A stretch of DNA of 64,000 nt from Shewanella vesiculosa (GCF_021560015.1 NZ_CP073588.1:2418001-2482000), one strand, 5' to 3'; counted from the first letter of the stretch, positions 9,267-18,402 are shown. A program made the numbers and translations. The notes: generated by a model not told the origin, from the letters alone.

Positions 9267-10010
9267 ATGGATACTCCGCCGCACGTGAAGAGCCCATTAG
9301 AGCAACCACCAATCAATGAGCCTGCAATAATAAGCGATACCGCTATATTATCCGCAGAAAAATTGTCAGCAGAAAAAGAATCATCAACAAATATTTATGA
9401 TCATGGTCGACGTTTATCTCAAGCCGATTACATTCAGCTGGCCGACTTACCACTGAGCAATATTGATGCTAACTATCCTAAGTTATTGCTCATCATTAGT
9501 ACGCTTATAGCAGTGGTTGCCTTATCGCTATTAAGTGTATTTCAATTAATCGCTCAACCACTGCCATTAATGATAGCCCTAGTAGGGCTAGTTTCAGTAA
9601 CCTTGTTGGCCGCTATAATCATTAAACTTATCCACCTCAAAGCCAGCAAAATTGCTTATGGATTGTTTAAACATGAAATGGTGCTGCGTGAAGGATTATT
9701 TTGGATATCGACAACAGCGCTGCCCTATACTCGGCTGCAACATGTTAATTTGTCTCAGGGACCTCTTGAGCGAAAATACAACTTGGTCACCTTAAAATGC
9801 TTTAGTGCTGGCAGTGGATTAGCTGAAATAGATTTACCAGGCCTCAATGCTGATTTAGCTGAACATTTACGCCAACACTTATTAAGCCAAGCGGCAGCGA
9901 GTCACCCGTCAGGCATCGCCAAAGATGATATGGTTGAAACAAGGGCTCCTAACCAAGAAACTGATACTTTATCCATTTATCCTGCGCAACAGGATAACCA
10001 TAATGGATAA
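9267..10010 (+). CDS. bPH2-domain membrane protein (YdbS-like)
   Basis: This 247-aa protein has an N-terminal hydrophilic stretch, two membrane helices (about residues 70-110: LLLIISTLIAVVALSLLSVF and LIALVGLVSVTLLAAIII-like) and a bacterial PH domain (GLFKHEMVLREGLFWISTTALPYTRLQHVNLSQGPLERKYNLVTLKCFSAGS). The PH-domain pattern (R-x-G-x-x-x-x-x-x-x-x-P-Y-x-R-x-Q-H-V-x-x-x-x-G-P-x-E-R) is that of YdbS-type proteins. These occur in pairs with a larger multi-PH partner, as here. Function is not established beyond membrane association. Its last codons overlap the start of the next gene by 8 bp (ATGGATAA), implying translational coupling. Confidence 0.8.
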   Translation: MDTPPHVKSPLEQPPINEPAIISDTAILSAEKLSAEKESSTNIYDHGRRLSQADYIQLADLPLSNIDANYPKLLLIISTLIAVVALSLLSVFQLIAQPLPLMIALVGLVSVTLLAAIIIKLIHLKASKIAYGLFKHEMVLREGLFWISTTALPYTRLQHVNLSQGPLERKYNLVTLKCFSAGSGLAEIDLPGLNADLAEHLRQHLLSQAAASHPSGIAKDDMVETRAPNQETDTLSIYPAQQDNHNG

Positions 10011-11646
10011 GCCATCAACAGCAGATAACCATCAGCCGCATGGAACGGAAGCCGTTGTCACTGTTCAACCAGTTGATGCAGCCAGCAGCGATATTAATCA
10101 TACGCTAACCGATAACATCAATATCGCAAGTGATTTACAGCAATGGCAAGCACTGTCAGCGTGGTCTATCGTCAGTAATATTTTCAGTACCTTAAAAAGC
10201 ATCCTTAGCAATGGCTTTGCTATTGTGCCCATTGTTTACACTGGATGGAAACAAGGTTTTGACATGCAATGGGGCATATTGGCGTCTGGCATACTATTAT
10301 TGCTGGTGACATTATTGGCGATAATAGAATGGCGTAAATTTCGCTTTCGTCTTAATAACCATCAACTTGAAGTAAAACGCGGCTTATTGTTTACTAAAAA
10401 AGATGAAATACCCCTTAGCCGTATTCAAAATATTCGTTATGAACAACCCTTTTATTTTAAGCCACTGTCACTTGGAACCTTAGTGATTGAAACTGCAGGA
10501 TCTAAGAATGATGAGGCTCACTTAGCGGCTTTAGATACCCAACAAGCGCAAACCCTAAAACGTTTGCTGCTAAATTTACCCCACGCAAAAACACTATCAA
10601 CAAGTGAACATTCACAGGTTAACGAACAAGAGAGCGCAGATACCTCCCAGACTGTCGTGCGTAAAAGTTTATGGGACTTAGTGTTATTTGGCTTTTATCA
10701 AAACAACTTTATTTGGTTTGCAGTCATTGCCGGCCCCATAGCAGGCCAAGTCAATTGGGATAACATATTCGACTCACCAGTGGCGCAGCAATTTTGGCTA
10801 TGGGCCCAACAACAAACCCATCAAAATATTGCCCTACAAACCATCATGGTCATAGTGGTGTTGTTTGGGGTTTACAGCTTGTTTTCGTTAATTTCAATTA
10901 TCGCGGCAATCTTAAAATATCATCCATATCAGCTCGACAAACATGATGATACTTTGCAGCGCAGTGGCGGTGTGATTTCACATCAACAAGATGCCTTGGC
11001 TATAAGGCGTATTCAATTAGTACATGTTCAACAACCTATCATTGCACGTTTATTTAACCGCTGGACCTTATACTTCAAACAAGTCAAAGGCCATGAGGTT
11101 GAACATAAGACCAAGCAACACATGTTAGTTCCAAGCGTTAAGTCAGCTGAAATAGAATCTCTTTTGGCAAAAATACCTCACCTCAGCGGTGGAGCAAGCG
11201 CACTGCCCAACAGTTACTCGCCTATTCATGTTAATTGGCTAACCAGAAGAATCGCGCTGCCACTGACCCTAGCCAGTGTAATCAGTATCGTGGGGTATTA
11301 TGGCCATCAAAGCCTTGGTTTTTTTGAAGTGATTTGGTTTGCCGCCATCATGGTAATAGTCGCACTGTTTATCCGCTATAAACAGTGGGGTTATGTCGTA
11401 GCAGATCAGGTGATTTGGCAACACAGTGGCTTTTTAGGTCAACAATGGAAACGAGTCACATTTGAAAAAGTTCAACACGTTTCTATTACTCAAACTCAAA
11501 GCCAAAAACAGGCTAAACTAGCATATGTTGAAGTTGGGTTAGCCAGTGGCAGTGTGGTGTTCCCATATATACCAATACAAGTGGCCGAACTGATTATTAC
11601 ACGATCACTTAATGCAACGAGTCACGATAACCGCAATTGGATTTAG
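10003..11646 (+). CDS. Multi bPH2-domain membrane protein (YdbT-like)
   Basis: This 547-aa protein has repeated units of two membrane helices plus a bacterial PH domain. The first PH copy contains RLNNHQLEVKRGLLFTKKDEIPLSRIQNIRYEQPF, the second YQLDKHDDTLQRSGGVISHQQDALAIRRIQLVHVQQPI and the third ADQVIWQHSGFLGQQWKRVTFEKVQHVSITQTQSQ. Three PH domains alternate with membrane pairs, as in YdbT. Paired YdbS/YdbT proteins are widespread, and their role is unclear (envelope or membrane homeostasis has been suggested). Start at 10003 is preferred over the longer frame beginning at 9925 because it overlaps the upstream stop in the ATGGATAA arrangement with AGGATAA before it. Confidence 0.82.
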   Translation: MDKPSTADNHQPHGTEAVVTVQPVDAASSDINHTLTDNINIASDLQQWQALSAWSIVSNIFSTLKSILSNGFAIVPIVYTGWKQGFDMQWGILASGILLLLVTLLAIIEWRKFRFRLNNHQLEVKRGLLFTKKDEIPLSRIQNIRYEQPFYFKPLSLGTLVIETAGSKNDEAHLAALDTQQAQTLKRLLLNLPHAKTLSTSEHSQVNEQESADTSQTVVRKSLWDLVLFGFYQNNFIWFAVIAGPIAGQVNWDNIFDSPVAQQFWLWAQQQTHQNIALQTIMVIVVLFGVYSLFSLISIIAAILKYHPYQLDKHDDTLQRSGGVISHQQDALAIRRIQLVHVQQPIIARLFNRWTLYFKQVKGHEVEHKTKQHMLVPSVKSAEIESLLAKIPHLSGGASALPNSYSPIHVNWLTRRIALPLTLASVISIVGYYGHQSLGFFEVIWFAAIMVIVALFIRYKQWGYVVADQVIWQHSGFLGQQWKRVTFEKVQHVSITQTQSQKQAKLAYVEVGLASGSVVFPYIPIQVAELIITRSLNATSHDNRNWI

Positions 11647-11650
11647 CAAA

Positions 11651-12208
11651 ATGAATCAAATAATAACAAGTGTTACCCCAGACCATGTAATTGATTTTTG
11701 GTTTGTGCAACTATCCTCTAAGCAATGGTGGATAAAGGATTTAGCGCTTGATTTGCAGATAAAACAAGCTTTTAGCACCACGCTTGATGCAGCCGTAAAA
11801 GGTGAATTACAACATTGGCGTACTAATGCTCAAGGCCGATTAGCTGAAATTATCGTGCTAGACCAATTTTCACGAAATATTCATCGCGATACCCCAGCGG
11901 CATTTGCCGCTGACAATATCGCATTAGTACTTGCACAAGAAGCTGTAACATTAGGCTGTTTAGCTCAGTTACCAACACAACAAGCGGGCTTTTTAATCAT
12001 GCCCTACATGCATAGTGAATCAATGATAATCCACCAACAAGGCTTGCCATTATTTGAGCAATATGCGCCCAATAATCTGCCCAGCCAACAGCAACATCAA
12101 GCTATTATCGCGCAATTTAATCGTTATCCACATCGAAATAAAATATTAGGGCGCGACTCTACAACTGCCGAAATCGAATTTTTAACTCAACCCGGCTCTA
12201 GCTTTTAA
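11651..12208 (+). CDS. DUF924 family protein
   Basis: The protein reads MNQIITSVTPDHVIDFWFVQLSSKQWWIKD and has the DUF924 hallmarks: DFWF near the N-terminus, LAEIIVLDQFSRNIHRDTPAAFAAD in the middle, and FLIMPYMHSESMIIHQQGLPLF followed by RYPHRNKILGRDSTTAEIEFL at the C-terminus. At 185 aa it is the normal family length. These are TPR-like helical proteins of unknown biochemical function. The ATG at 11651 begins 5 bases after the stop of the PH-domain gene, so it is most likely the third gene of that operon; the frame can be read further upstream but this start gives the family N-terminus. It converges with the stress-protein gene. Confidence 0.88.
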   Translation: MNQIITSVTPDHVIDFWFVQLSSKQWWIKDLALDLQIKQAFSTTLDAAVKGELQHWRTNAQGRLAEIIVLDQFSRNIHRDTPAAFAADNIALVLAQEAVTLGCLAQLPTQQAGFLIMPYMHSESMIIHQQGLPLFEQYAPNNLPSQQQHQAIIAQFNRYPHRNKILGRDSTTAEIEFLTQPGSSF

Positions 12209-12260
12209 GCAGATTAAAAGCATCGTTTGGTAATACCCTAGCCAGCTTCAACAAGCCATG

Positions 12261-12692
12261 CTATTTAACCACTAATACCGGGCAATCAGCTTTATTGGCA
12301 ATGGCTTCGGCTACATTATCATGTAAAAAATGAGCCAACCCGCTTCTGCCATGACTGGCAATTACTACCATACCAATATCACCTTTATTGGCTTCGGCTA
12401 AAATTTCGGTAATCGCATCGCCACGGCGGATAACCGTTTCAATTTTTAAATTAGTATTTAGCTGCCCAAGCAGTTCATGCATTCGACTCGCAGCCGCTTC
12501 TTCCATACTTTTAGCTAACTCTTCGGGAGTAATCGCAAGTACCATATAATTTTCATCACCAAAAGGCTGATCAACTACGTGCACAATACGAATCCCAACT
12601 TGGTATAAATTTGCCATTTCAATGGCATAACGTAATGCATGTGACGCCGTATCAGAAAAATCGGTAGGCCATAAAATATTACGAGTACGCAT
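12261..12692 (-). CDS. Universal stress protein (UspA family)
   Basis: This 143-aa protein begins MRTRNILWPTDFSDTASHAL, with the Usp N-terminal strand and TDFS segment. It ends with the ATP-binding-type motif GMVVIASHGRSGLAHFLHDNVAEAIANKADCPVLVVK. The G-x2-G-x9-G-S/N pattern of ATP-binding Usps is partly represented by SHGRSG...GN-like residues, where DNVAE replaces the usual GSVAE. Such proteins respond to starvation, oxidative or energy stress. The ATG at 12692 is chosen because GGAGGAAG precedes it by 5-8 bases; a longer frame reaches 12707. No partner genes. Confidence 0.9.
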   Translation of the reverse strand: MRTRNILWPTDFSDTASHALRYAIEMANLYQVGIRIVHVVDQPFGDENYMVLAITPEELAKSMEEAAASRMHELLGQLNTNLKIETVIRRGDAITEILAEANKGDIGMVVIASHGRSGLAHFLHDNVAEAIANKADCPVLVVK

Positions 12693-12913
12693 ATTATCTT
12701 CCTCCATATCATTTGCTAAAACATTACATACCAGATAAACACACTCTGTTTCGTTTCACCAATATAAGTTTCATCAACGCTGAATAACACCCCACGTTTA
12801 AAGATATGTTCAGCATTGAAGTTAAGTATAGTCAATATTAAAGAGTCACTTAGTGATCAAAGTCAAATCAAAACCGAAAACTTGCTTTAGATCAAAAAAC
12901 AACCTAACATTAG

Positions 12914-12931
12914 ACCGACTAATCAGTCGGT
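12914..12931. promoter_or_regulatory. Palindromic operator, likely TetR-family site
   Basis: ACCGACT (12914-12920), AATC, AGTCGGT (12925-12931) is a perfect 7-bp inverted repeat 64 bp before the dehydrogenase ATG. TetR regulators recognise just this type of short GACCGACTNNTCAGTCGGTC palindrome, and a TetR gene lies directly downstream of the dehydrogenase. That it is the site for this regulator is an inference. Confidence 0.65.
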
Positions 12932-12994
12932 TTATTGAGTTGTTCAATATGACACTCAGCAAATCAACATCGTTATTTTTGTTGGAGACAAAAT

Positions 12995-14416
12995 ATGAAT
13001 ATGGCCGTTGATAATATTGAAACACAACTACAACAATCACTAGCCGATCAACGCGCGCGTTTCCAGTCTAATCCAGCACCTGATTATCAATCACGAGTCG
13101 ATAAATTAACTCGTCTAAAACAAGCATTACTCGATAACCAGCAAGCTATTATCGATGCCTTAATCAATGATTACGGTCATAGATCGCCAAATGACACTAT
13201 CATTTCCGATATTATGCCTTGTGTAAATAACATCAATTACACCGTCAAACAGCTTAAATCATGGATGAAACCCAGCCGACGCCATGCCGGTTTATTACTG
13301 TCGCCGTCTAAAGTTTCGGTGCAATATCAGCCATTAGGCGTGATAGGCATCATAGTGCCGTGGAACTTCCCGGTCATGTTATCAATGGGTCCGTTAATCA
13401 CCGCCATTGCCGCCGGTAATGGCGCAATGCTCAAAATGTCTGAGTTCACTCCGGCAACGAATGCGGTATTAAGTCAGATGTTGGCAACAATATTTGACCC
13501 TACAGAAGTTGCAGTAGTTGAAGGTGAAGCCGATGTGGCCGCGGTGTTTTCAGGATTACCGTTTGACCATATTCTGTTTACCGGTTCTAGCGTTGTTGGC
13601 CGCCATGTTATGCGCGCCGCAGCGAATAACTTAACCCCAGTCACCTTAGAGCTAGGGGGCAAATCGCCAGCGATCATTGCTCCAGATATGCCAATAGACA
13701 CAGCAGTAGAGCGACTTATTTTTGGTAAGTGCTTAAATGCGGGGCAAATATGTGTCGCCCCTGACTATGTCTTATGCCCAGCAGAAAAAGTTGAGGCATT
13801 TATTGCCGCTTACCAACGTCGATTTAATAAAATGTACCCTAACTTCGACACCAACCCAGACTACGGTAATATCATTAATGATCGTCAGTACCATCGCCTA
13901 ATCAAAGTGTTAGACGATGCAAAAGCCAAAGGTGCAAGCATCACTTCCGCCATTACAGGCCCAATATCAACAACACAGCGGAAAATAGCCACTCAACTAG
14001 TGACTAATACCACTGATGATATGCTGATTATGCAAGACGAGATCTTTGGACCTTTATTACCGATTATTAGCTACCAGTCGATTGATGAAGCGATGGCTTA
14101 CATCAATAAAAACGATCGTCCATTAGCCTTATATGTGATGAGTTTTGAGCCACAAACTCAACAAAAAATATTAGCTCACACTCATTCTGGTGGTGTATGC
14201 ATTAACGATACGGTATTTCATGTTGCCGCCGATGATGCGCCCTTTGGTGGCATTGGTCCATCAGGTATGGGGCACTACCACGGCAAAGAAGGTTTTTTAA
14301 CCTTTAGCCACGCTAAAACCATTCTACACAGCGGTAAAATAAATAGTGGTATCTTGGTTCACCCGCCTTATGGCGGTATTATCCAACGGTTATTAATGAA
14401 GTTTTTCTTGCGTTAA
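12995..14416 (+). CDS. calB: Aldehyde dehydrogenase, coniferyl-aldehyde-dehydrogenase-like
   Basis: This 473-aa NAD(P)-dependent aldehyde dehydrogenase has catalytic Cys253 in AGQICVAPDY, general base Glu219 in TLELGGKSP, Asn124 in VPWNFP, and the FTGSSVVGRHV cofactor-binding loop. C-V-A-P-D-Y and YQPLGVIGIIVPWNFP are characteristic of the coniferyl aldehyde dehydrogenase / class-3-like group, which oxidise aromatic or fatty aldehydes to acids. The hydrophobic-plus-basic C-terminal tail (GIIQRLLMKFFLR) is like that of membrane-associated fatty aldehyde dehydrogenases. GGAG lies 9 bases before the ATG. A TetR gene follows 137 bp downstream and a matching palindrome is in the promoter, so aldehyde-inducible expression is likely. 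The symbol is by family resemblance. Confidence 0.85.
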   Translation: MNMAVDNIETQLQQSLADQRARFQSNPAPDYQSRVDKLTRLKQALLDNQQAIIDALINDYGHRSPNDTIISDIMPCVNNINYTVKQLKSWMKPSRRHAGLLLSPSKVSVQYQPLGVIGIIVPWNFPVMLSMGPLITAIAAGNGAMLKMSEFTPATNAVLSQMLATIFDPTEVAVVEGEADVAAVFSGLPFDHILFTGSSVVGRHVMRAAANNLTPVTLELGGKSPAIIAPDMPIDTAVERLIFGKCLNAGQICVAPDYVLCPAEKVEAFIAAYQRRFNKMYPNFDTNPDYGNIINDRQYHRLIKVLDDAKAKGASITSAITGPISTTQRKIATQLVTNTTDDMLIMQDEIFGPLLPIISYQSIDEAMAYINKNDRPLALYVMSFEPQTQQKILAHTHSGGVCINDTVFHVAADDAPFGGIGPSGMGHYHGKEGFLTFSHAKTILHSGKINSGILVHPPYGGIIQRLLMKFFLR

Positions 14417-14434
14417 CACCGGTTTATCGCCACT

Positions 14435-14463
14435 GCAATTATTGTGTGACAAGCAATAATTGC
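14435..14463. repeat. Perfect 10-bp inverted repeat between dehydrogenase and TetR genes
   Basis: GCAATTATTG (14435-14444) and CAATAATTGC (14454-14463) are separated by 9 bases. No T-tract follows, so a classic terminator is unlikely; it could be a regulator site or transcript hairpin. Confidence 0.45.
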
Positions 14464-14553
14464 TCAGCGTAATGAAGAGTCAAACTGATTTAACAGATAA
14501 TCATCAACTCTCTCCTTATAAACAGACTTTAGATCAACAGGTATCTTGATTCG

Positions 14554-15141
14554 ATGAGCCGTAAAGCAGTGATGACGACAGATAAGAAACAAGCCATTTT
14601 AGATTCAGCTTTACAGCTGTTTGTGAAGAAAGGCTTTAATGCTACATCGACCGCCTCAATAGCCAAAGCGGCTGGCGTAGCAACGGGCACCTTGTTTCAT
14701 CATTTTCCAACCAAAAAAGACATCATGAGCCAGCTGTTTTTATCCATTAAACAAGAATTTGCGACCAATATGATCAGCAATACTGATTTTAGTGGAGATA
14801 TTGAACAAGATGCTAACACCCTATGGCAAAAAGCCATCGATTGGGCGATTGCACAACCGTTAAAGCAACTGTTTTTTTTGCAATATTCGATGTCAGCAGA
14901 CATTGATGCTGACGTCAGAAAGCAAACGATGAATAGCATTTTAGGATTTGTGGTCGAGTTGATTGAGCAAGGTAAACAACAGCAGATTATTGCAGACTTT
15001 CCCAATGCCTTATTACTCGAAAACTGCCATGGGCAGTACTTAGCGGCGATTCGATTCTTTACCGACAACCCCAATTTAGGCGACGATGATGCGCACAGGA
15101 ACGCTAGTTTTAGATTATTTTGGCAAGCAATGAAAGCGTAG
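14554..15141 (+). CDS. TetR/AcrR family transcriptional regulator
   Basis: The protein has the TetR helix-turn-helix at residues about 10-56: KKQAILDSALQLFVKKGFNATSTASIAKAAGVATGTLFHHFPTKKDI, followed by a helical ligand-binding domain (195 aa in total). The HTH is strongly conserved, with GVATGTLFHHFPTKKD as the recognition helix. The gene follows the aldehyde dehydrogenase on the same strand, and a perfect inverted repeat in the dehydrogenase promoter fits a TetR operator. The most economical reading is that it represses the dehydrogenase and itself until an aldehyde or related compound binds. The effector is unknown. The start could also be the ATG at residue 7. Confidence 0.9.
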   Translation: MSRKAVMTTDKKQAILDSALQLFVKKGFNATSTASIAKAAGVATGTLFHHFPTKKDIMSQLFLSIKQEFATNMISNTDFSGDIEQDANTLWQKAIDWAIAQPLKQLFFLQYSMSADIDADVRKQTMNSILGFVVELIEQGKQQQIIADFPNALLLENCHGQYLAAIRFFTDNPNLGDDDAHRNASFRLFWQAMKA

Positions 15142-15157
15142 CGTACTGAACACTGTA

Positions 15158-15478
15158 TTATTCATCTACACTAAAACCGCTTAAATCAATTTCTTCATTG
15201 TCTGCTGTTATCTGGGTATCAAAATCTAATTGAGGTGTATGCGCGGTTTGCAGGGTTTGAAGCTCAAGCTGTTTCGCTTTATGAATGGCATACTGGCGAC
15301 GTCGTTTACGCTGTAAACACAAACGGATCACATCTTGCTTTTGTAACTCGCTAAACGTCATCCAGTTAAAACGTTCATCGCGACTACGATGGCAGCCCAT
15401 ACAGTAGCCGCGACTGTCTGACTGACAAACGCCGATACAAGGGCTTGGCACCGCAAAAAAACTTAACTGTTCCATCAT
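15158..15478 (-). CDS. DUF1289 family Cys-rich protein
   Basis: This 106-aa protein has the DUF1289 motif SPCIGVCQSDSRGYCMGCHRSRDE near the N-terminus: four cysteines (C-x3-C-x7-C-x2-C), likely a metal- or Fe-S-binding site, then W-x-x-F/M (RFNWMTFSELQKQDVI). The rest is a basic helix (CLQRKRRRQYAIHKAKQLELQTL) and an acidic tail. Members are small proteins of unknown role. ATGATG gives two possible starts 3 bases apart. It converges with the TetR gene, 16 bp between the stops. Confidence 0.88.
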   Translation of the reverse strand: MMEQLSFFAVPSPCIGVCQSDSRGYCMGCHRSRDERFNWMTFSELQKQDVIRLCLQRKRRRQYAIHKAKQLELQTLQTAHTPQLDFDTQITADNEEIDLSGFSVDE

Positions 15479-15650
15479 TAGAATGCTTAACCTCAGCGAA
15501 TATTGTTAAATGCCAAATATACGATATAGTCATTAATAGTTTGCTTTGATAACGGCTCAGAACCGACTAACGTCGTTATCGAACACCTTGATATTAAGGT
15601 TATACTAATTGAGTTAATTTTGTACATTATTGCACGTTAAAGGAAGTCTT

Positions 15651-16232
15651 ATGACAACACCACAGCGTTCAGGTAAGTTTTTTACTCAAAAAATAGCGCA
15701 TTATCAATTCATTACCCTAATCTGTAGCCTGCTATTACTGACATCTTGCACGGTAAAACCCAAGCAAGATTATGATGTTAATTACGATTTTTCTGTACTC
15801 AAAACATTCAGTCAGCTCACCGTAAAACAAACCGATGATCCGTTAACCGCTGATCGTATTAATGCCGAAATTAAACAAACCTTACTTAATCAAGGTTATG
15901 TCTTTACTAAAGACAATGCTGACTTTTTAGTGAGTTACGCATTTTTCACTGAAGACGAAGAGCAAGATTCTGGGTTATCTTTTGGTTTAGGCTCTGGAAC
16001 GTGGGGCGCTAATGGTGGGTTAATCGTTGGAACAAGTATGGGGATCCCTCTAGGCAGTGACACGGCTAAAATTCAAACGATTCAAATTGATATTATCGAC
16101 CCTGCCAGTAAACGCTTAATTTGGCGTGGCACTAGTCAGTATCGCTATGATCAAGGTGGCGAATATAAAGTGAAAAGTATCCAGCAAACTATCATCGCTA
16201 TTTTGGGGCAATTTCCACCCAAAAAAGAATAA
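15651..16232 (+). CDS. DUF4136 family lipoprotein
   Basis: The N-terminus has a hydrophobic segment ending in a lipobox (LICSLLLLTSC). After it comes a DUF4136-type domain: YDVNYDFSVLKTFSQL, then ITADRINAEIKQTLLNQGYVF-like sequence, NADFLVSYAFFTEDEEQ, and IQIDIIDPASKRLIWRGTSQYRYD. These are small outer-membrane-associated lipoproteins of unknown function. ATG 15651 is chosen over the TTG at 15630 because AAAGGAAG lies 5-10 bases before it. A glycine-rich loop (SFGLGSGTWGANGGLIVGTS) lies mid-protein. There is no obvious partner. Confidence 0.85.
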   Translation: MTTPQRSGKFFTQKIAHYQFITLICSLLLLTSCTVKPKQDYDVNYDFSVLKTFSQLTVKQTDDPLTADRINAEIKQTLLNQGYVFTKDNADFLVSYAFFTEDEEQDSGLSFGLGSGTWGANGGLIVGTSMGIPLGSDTAKIQTIQIDIIDPASKRLIWRGTSQYRYDQGGEYKVKSIQQTIIAILGQFPPKKE

Positions 16233-16349
16233 TAGCCTTAATTTTACTCTCGGTAATAATCGATGCACAGTGGCTGATCAAATATCTATTTAGCAATGAG
16301 TCACTTCACGGTAAACTAAGCGCCACATTACTTTATTGACCCAGTTGAA

Positions 16350-16994
16350 ATGACGACAGAAACATACAACCAAGCTTTATTAACACTTGCGCTAGCTGGA
16401 ATAGAAGCCATAAATACTTCGGCATCAAAACACAAATCCGTCAGAACACCAGCACAAGAAAGCCATTTTTTATGTAACTGGATGGTTGAGTCGTTAAAAA
16501 CAAAACGCTTTTCAAAGCTCATGGCAGACGACTTAACAACTTGGATCAGTCAAGCACGAAGTCAAGGTGCGGGAGCTCAACTGAAACGTTTGTTAACCTG
16601 TATTGCAGATCAATATCAACAAGCTAACAACAGTACTATTGCGACCGGTGCAGGACTTAAAGGCCTTTTAGCCGCCTTGACGGAACAAAAGTGGGTGGTG
16701 ATCACCGATACCGATATAGATGTAAAATTAAAACTCGGCAGCGATGGTCAATCCAGCATAGTCATCTCAGCAAAACAATTTAATCAGCATATTGTTGACG
16801 ATAAAATTGTTAAACCCATCTCAATGTACATTCGCGGCGACGAAAAACTGGTCGCTCGCTTAGCACTAGAACAAGGTTTATTACTCAGTCAAGCCAATAA
16901 AAAGACTTCTCTGATCAAACATCATAAAACTTACATGCTAATGCCAAGTAATTTACATCCAAGTTTATGCTTGCTGTGTCTTGACCTTTATTAG
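16350..16994 (+). CDS. DUF2913 family protein
   Basis: This 214-aa cytoplasmic protein resembles DUF2913 proteins found in Vibrio, Photobacterium and Shewanella: an N-terminal YNQALLTLALAGIEAI helix, TPAQESHFLCNWMVESLKTKRFSKLMADDLTTWISQAR, and a C-terminal Cys-containing tail. Function unknown. The best-conserved part is the HFLCNWMVESLK string. The gene is alone, with no clear ribosome-binding site before its ATG. I recognise the family from memory; a profile search would settle it. Confidence 0.65.
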   Translation: MTTETYNQALLTLALAGIEAINTSASKHKSVRTPAQESHFLCNWMVESLKTKRFSKLMADDLTTWISQARSQGAGAQLKRLLTCIADQYQQANNSTIATGAGLKGLLAALTEQKWVVITDTDIDVKLKLGSDGQSSIVISAKQFNQHIVDDKIVKPISMYIRGDEKLVARLALEQGLLLSQANKKTSLIKHHKTYMLMPSNLHPSLCLLCLDLY

Positions 16995-17045
16995 CTATCA
17001 ATAGTTGATATAGTCTTGATACAAAAATAAAACTAAGGAATCACC

Positions 17046-17789
17046 ATGAAAAAACGTTTTATAGCACTGTCTTGCTTTGTGATGTTTTTTTGTGGTTCGA
17101 CAGCTCAAGCCAGTACAGTTCTTAAGTACAACGTCAACGCCTCAAGCAGTTGGGTACCTTATTATATTGCTGACTCAGCAGAAGAACCTGGAATACTAGG
17201 AGAGCTGGTACCTTTACTGCTGGCAAAAGCCAATATTGACATTGAAAAACATAACTTCCCGCCAAAAAGAACCAATTATGCCCTCGATAACGGCTTATTA
17301 GATTTCGACTTTGTTAGCCCCGATTGGTTTCCTAATAAGGATTTAGGCACGCTTTTTGTACAATCTGATCCCATAATAGCTATCCAAGAAAATATTATTA
17401 CTTTGGAGGAAAATGCTAAAAACTGGCAAAATATCAATAATATTAAAGGCAAAGAAATAGGCACGGTACGTGGTTATTTGTACCATGATGATGCGCAATA
17501 TACTCGGGTCGATTTTGTTTCAGAACGCGATCTCATCAAAGCCCTGTATAAAAACAGAATTGATGTGGCTATCTGCGGCGATTTACCCGCCTTATATTGG
17601 GCTAAAAAACTCAACAGTCCTATCAGCCTTGCGGCAATTCATACACAAGGCGAGTTAGTGATGCGTCTTCGTAAAGAGCACCTAGCCTTGTTACCACAAA
17701 TCAACGCCGCTATTGCAGAATTTAATCAAAATGGCACTACTCAAAGTATTATCGATAAATACACCAAGCAAGATGTATTTAATCGGTAA
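17046..17789 (+). CDS. Periplasmic amino-acid-type substrate-binding protein (SBP_bac_3)
   Basis: The 247-aa protein has a signal peptide (MKKRFIALSCFVMFFCGSTAQAS) and a bilobal extracellular solute-binding family 3 fold, with motifs such as GILGELVPLLLAKANIDIE, NGLLDFDFVSPDWF and IKGKEIGTVRGYLYHDD. The C-terminus LLPQINAAIAEFNQNGTTQSIIDKY is standard for the family. It lacks adjacent permease or ATPase genes and is of the short, stand-alone kind that is common in Shewanella and sometimes acts as a sensor rather than a transporter component. AAGGAATC precedes the ATG. Ligand unknown. Confidence 0.82.
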   Translation: MKKRFIALSCFVMFFCGSTAQASTVLKYNVNASSSWVPYYIADSAEEPGILGELVPLLLAKANIDIEKHNFPPKRTNYALDNGLLDFDFVSPDWFPNKDLGTLFVQSDPIIAIQENIITLEENAKNWQNINNIKGKEIGTVRGYLYHDDAQYTRVDFVSERDLIKALYKNRIDVAICGDLPALYWAKKLNSPISLAAIHTQGELVMRLRKEHLALLPQINAAIAEFNQNGTTQSIIDKYTKQDVFNR

Positions 17790-17829
17790 TGCTATTGCCT
17801 ACTACTACTGCCAACATTCTACAGGCAAA

Positions 17830-18402
17830 TTAAAACGGATTTACACTGTAGCCATCATGAGCCAACACGGCATGGGCAGTTAACGCCGATAATGCCATCT
17901 CAACGCCTGGCAATAAATCGTCAGTGGTAATGCCATAATATGCCGCGGTTTGACCACATACATAGAACTTTGCGCCATGCTTAACTAGCTGAGCAATTAA
18001 GTCTTTATTGACATTTTTTTGTCCCGCATTGAGCGGCTGGTAAACACTATCCTTGGTCATATCATTCGCAGCTTTACCATGCACCACCATAGCAACAGAA
18101 ATATCTTCAAGCTTAACCCCGGCTGCCACATGCATGTTGATAAAACGCGCTAAGGTATCAATACTACGATTTAATTCTGCAGGTTTTGCTGCACTACTTA
18201 AATCAAAAGCGACTTTGAACTTCATTCCAGCAGGTATCACTAAGCTACTATTTACTTCAGCTATTTTGCCATAATCCTTAATTATCGGCCCTGATTTAAA
18301 TGCCTCAGTCCCAGCTGAAGCGGTAAATGATAAAGAGGTCATTAAGGTAAATATCGCCGCTGCCAAAACACATTTACGGGCTGAATGTAAACTGACTGTC
18401 AT
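17830..18402 (-). CDS. Exported DsrE-family protein
   Basis: This 190-aa protein has a signal peptide (about 30 residues, ending TASAGTEAF) and a DsrE/DsrF-like domain: MKFKVAFDLSSAAKPAELNRSIDTLARFINMHVAAG, ISVAMVVHGKAANDM, then HGAKFYVCGQTAAYYGITTDDLLPGVEMALSALTAHAVL. The conserved cysteine in YVCGQ is at the sulfur-relay position of DsrE proteins. A periplasmic DsrE-like protein may handle sulfur or serve in redox chemistry, but no substrate can be given. It is convergent with the binding-protein gene. Confidence 0.85.
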   Translation of the reverse strand: MTVSLHSARKCVLAAAIFTLMTSLSFTASAGTEAFKSGPIIKDYGKIAEVNSSLVIPAGMKFKVAFDLSSAAKPAELNRSIDTLARFINMHVAAGVKLEDISVAMVVHGKAANDMTKDSVYQPLNAGQKNVNKDLIAQLVKHGAKFYVCGQTAAYYGITTDDLLPGVEMALSALTAHAVLAHDGYSVNPF

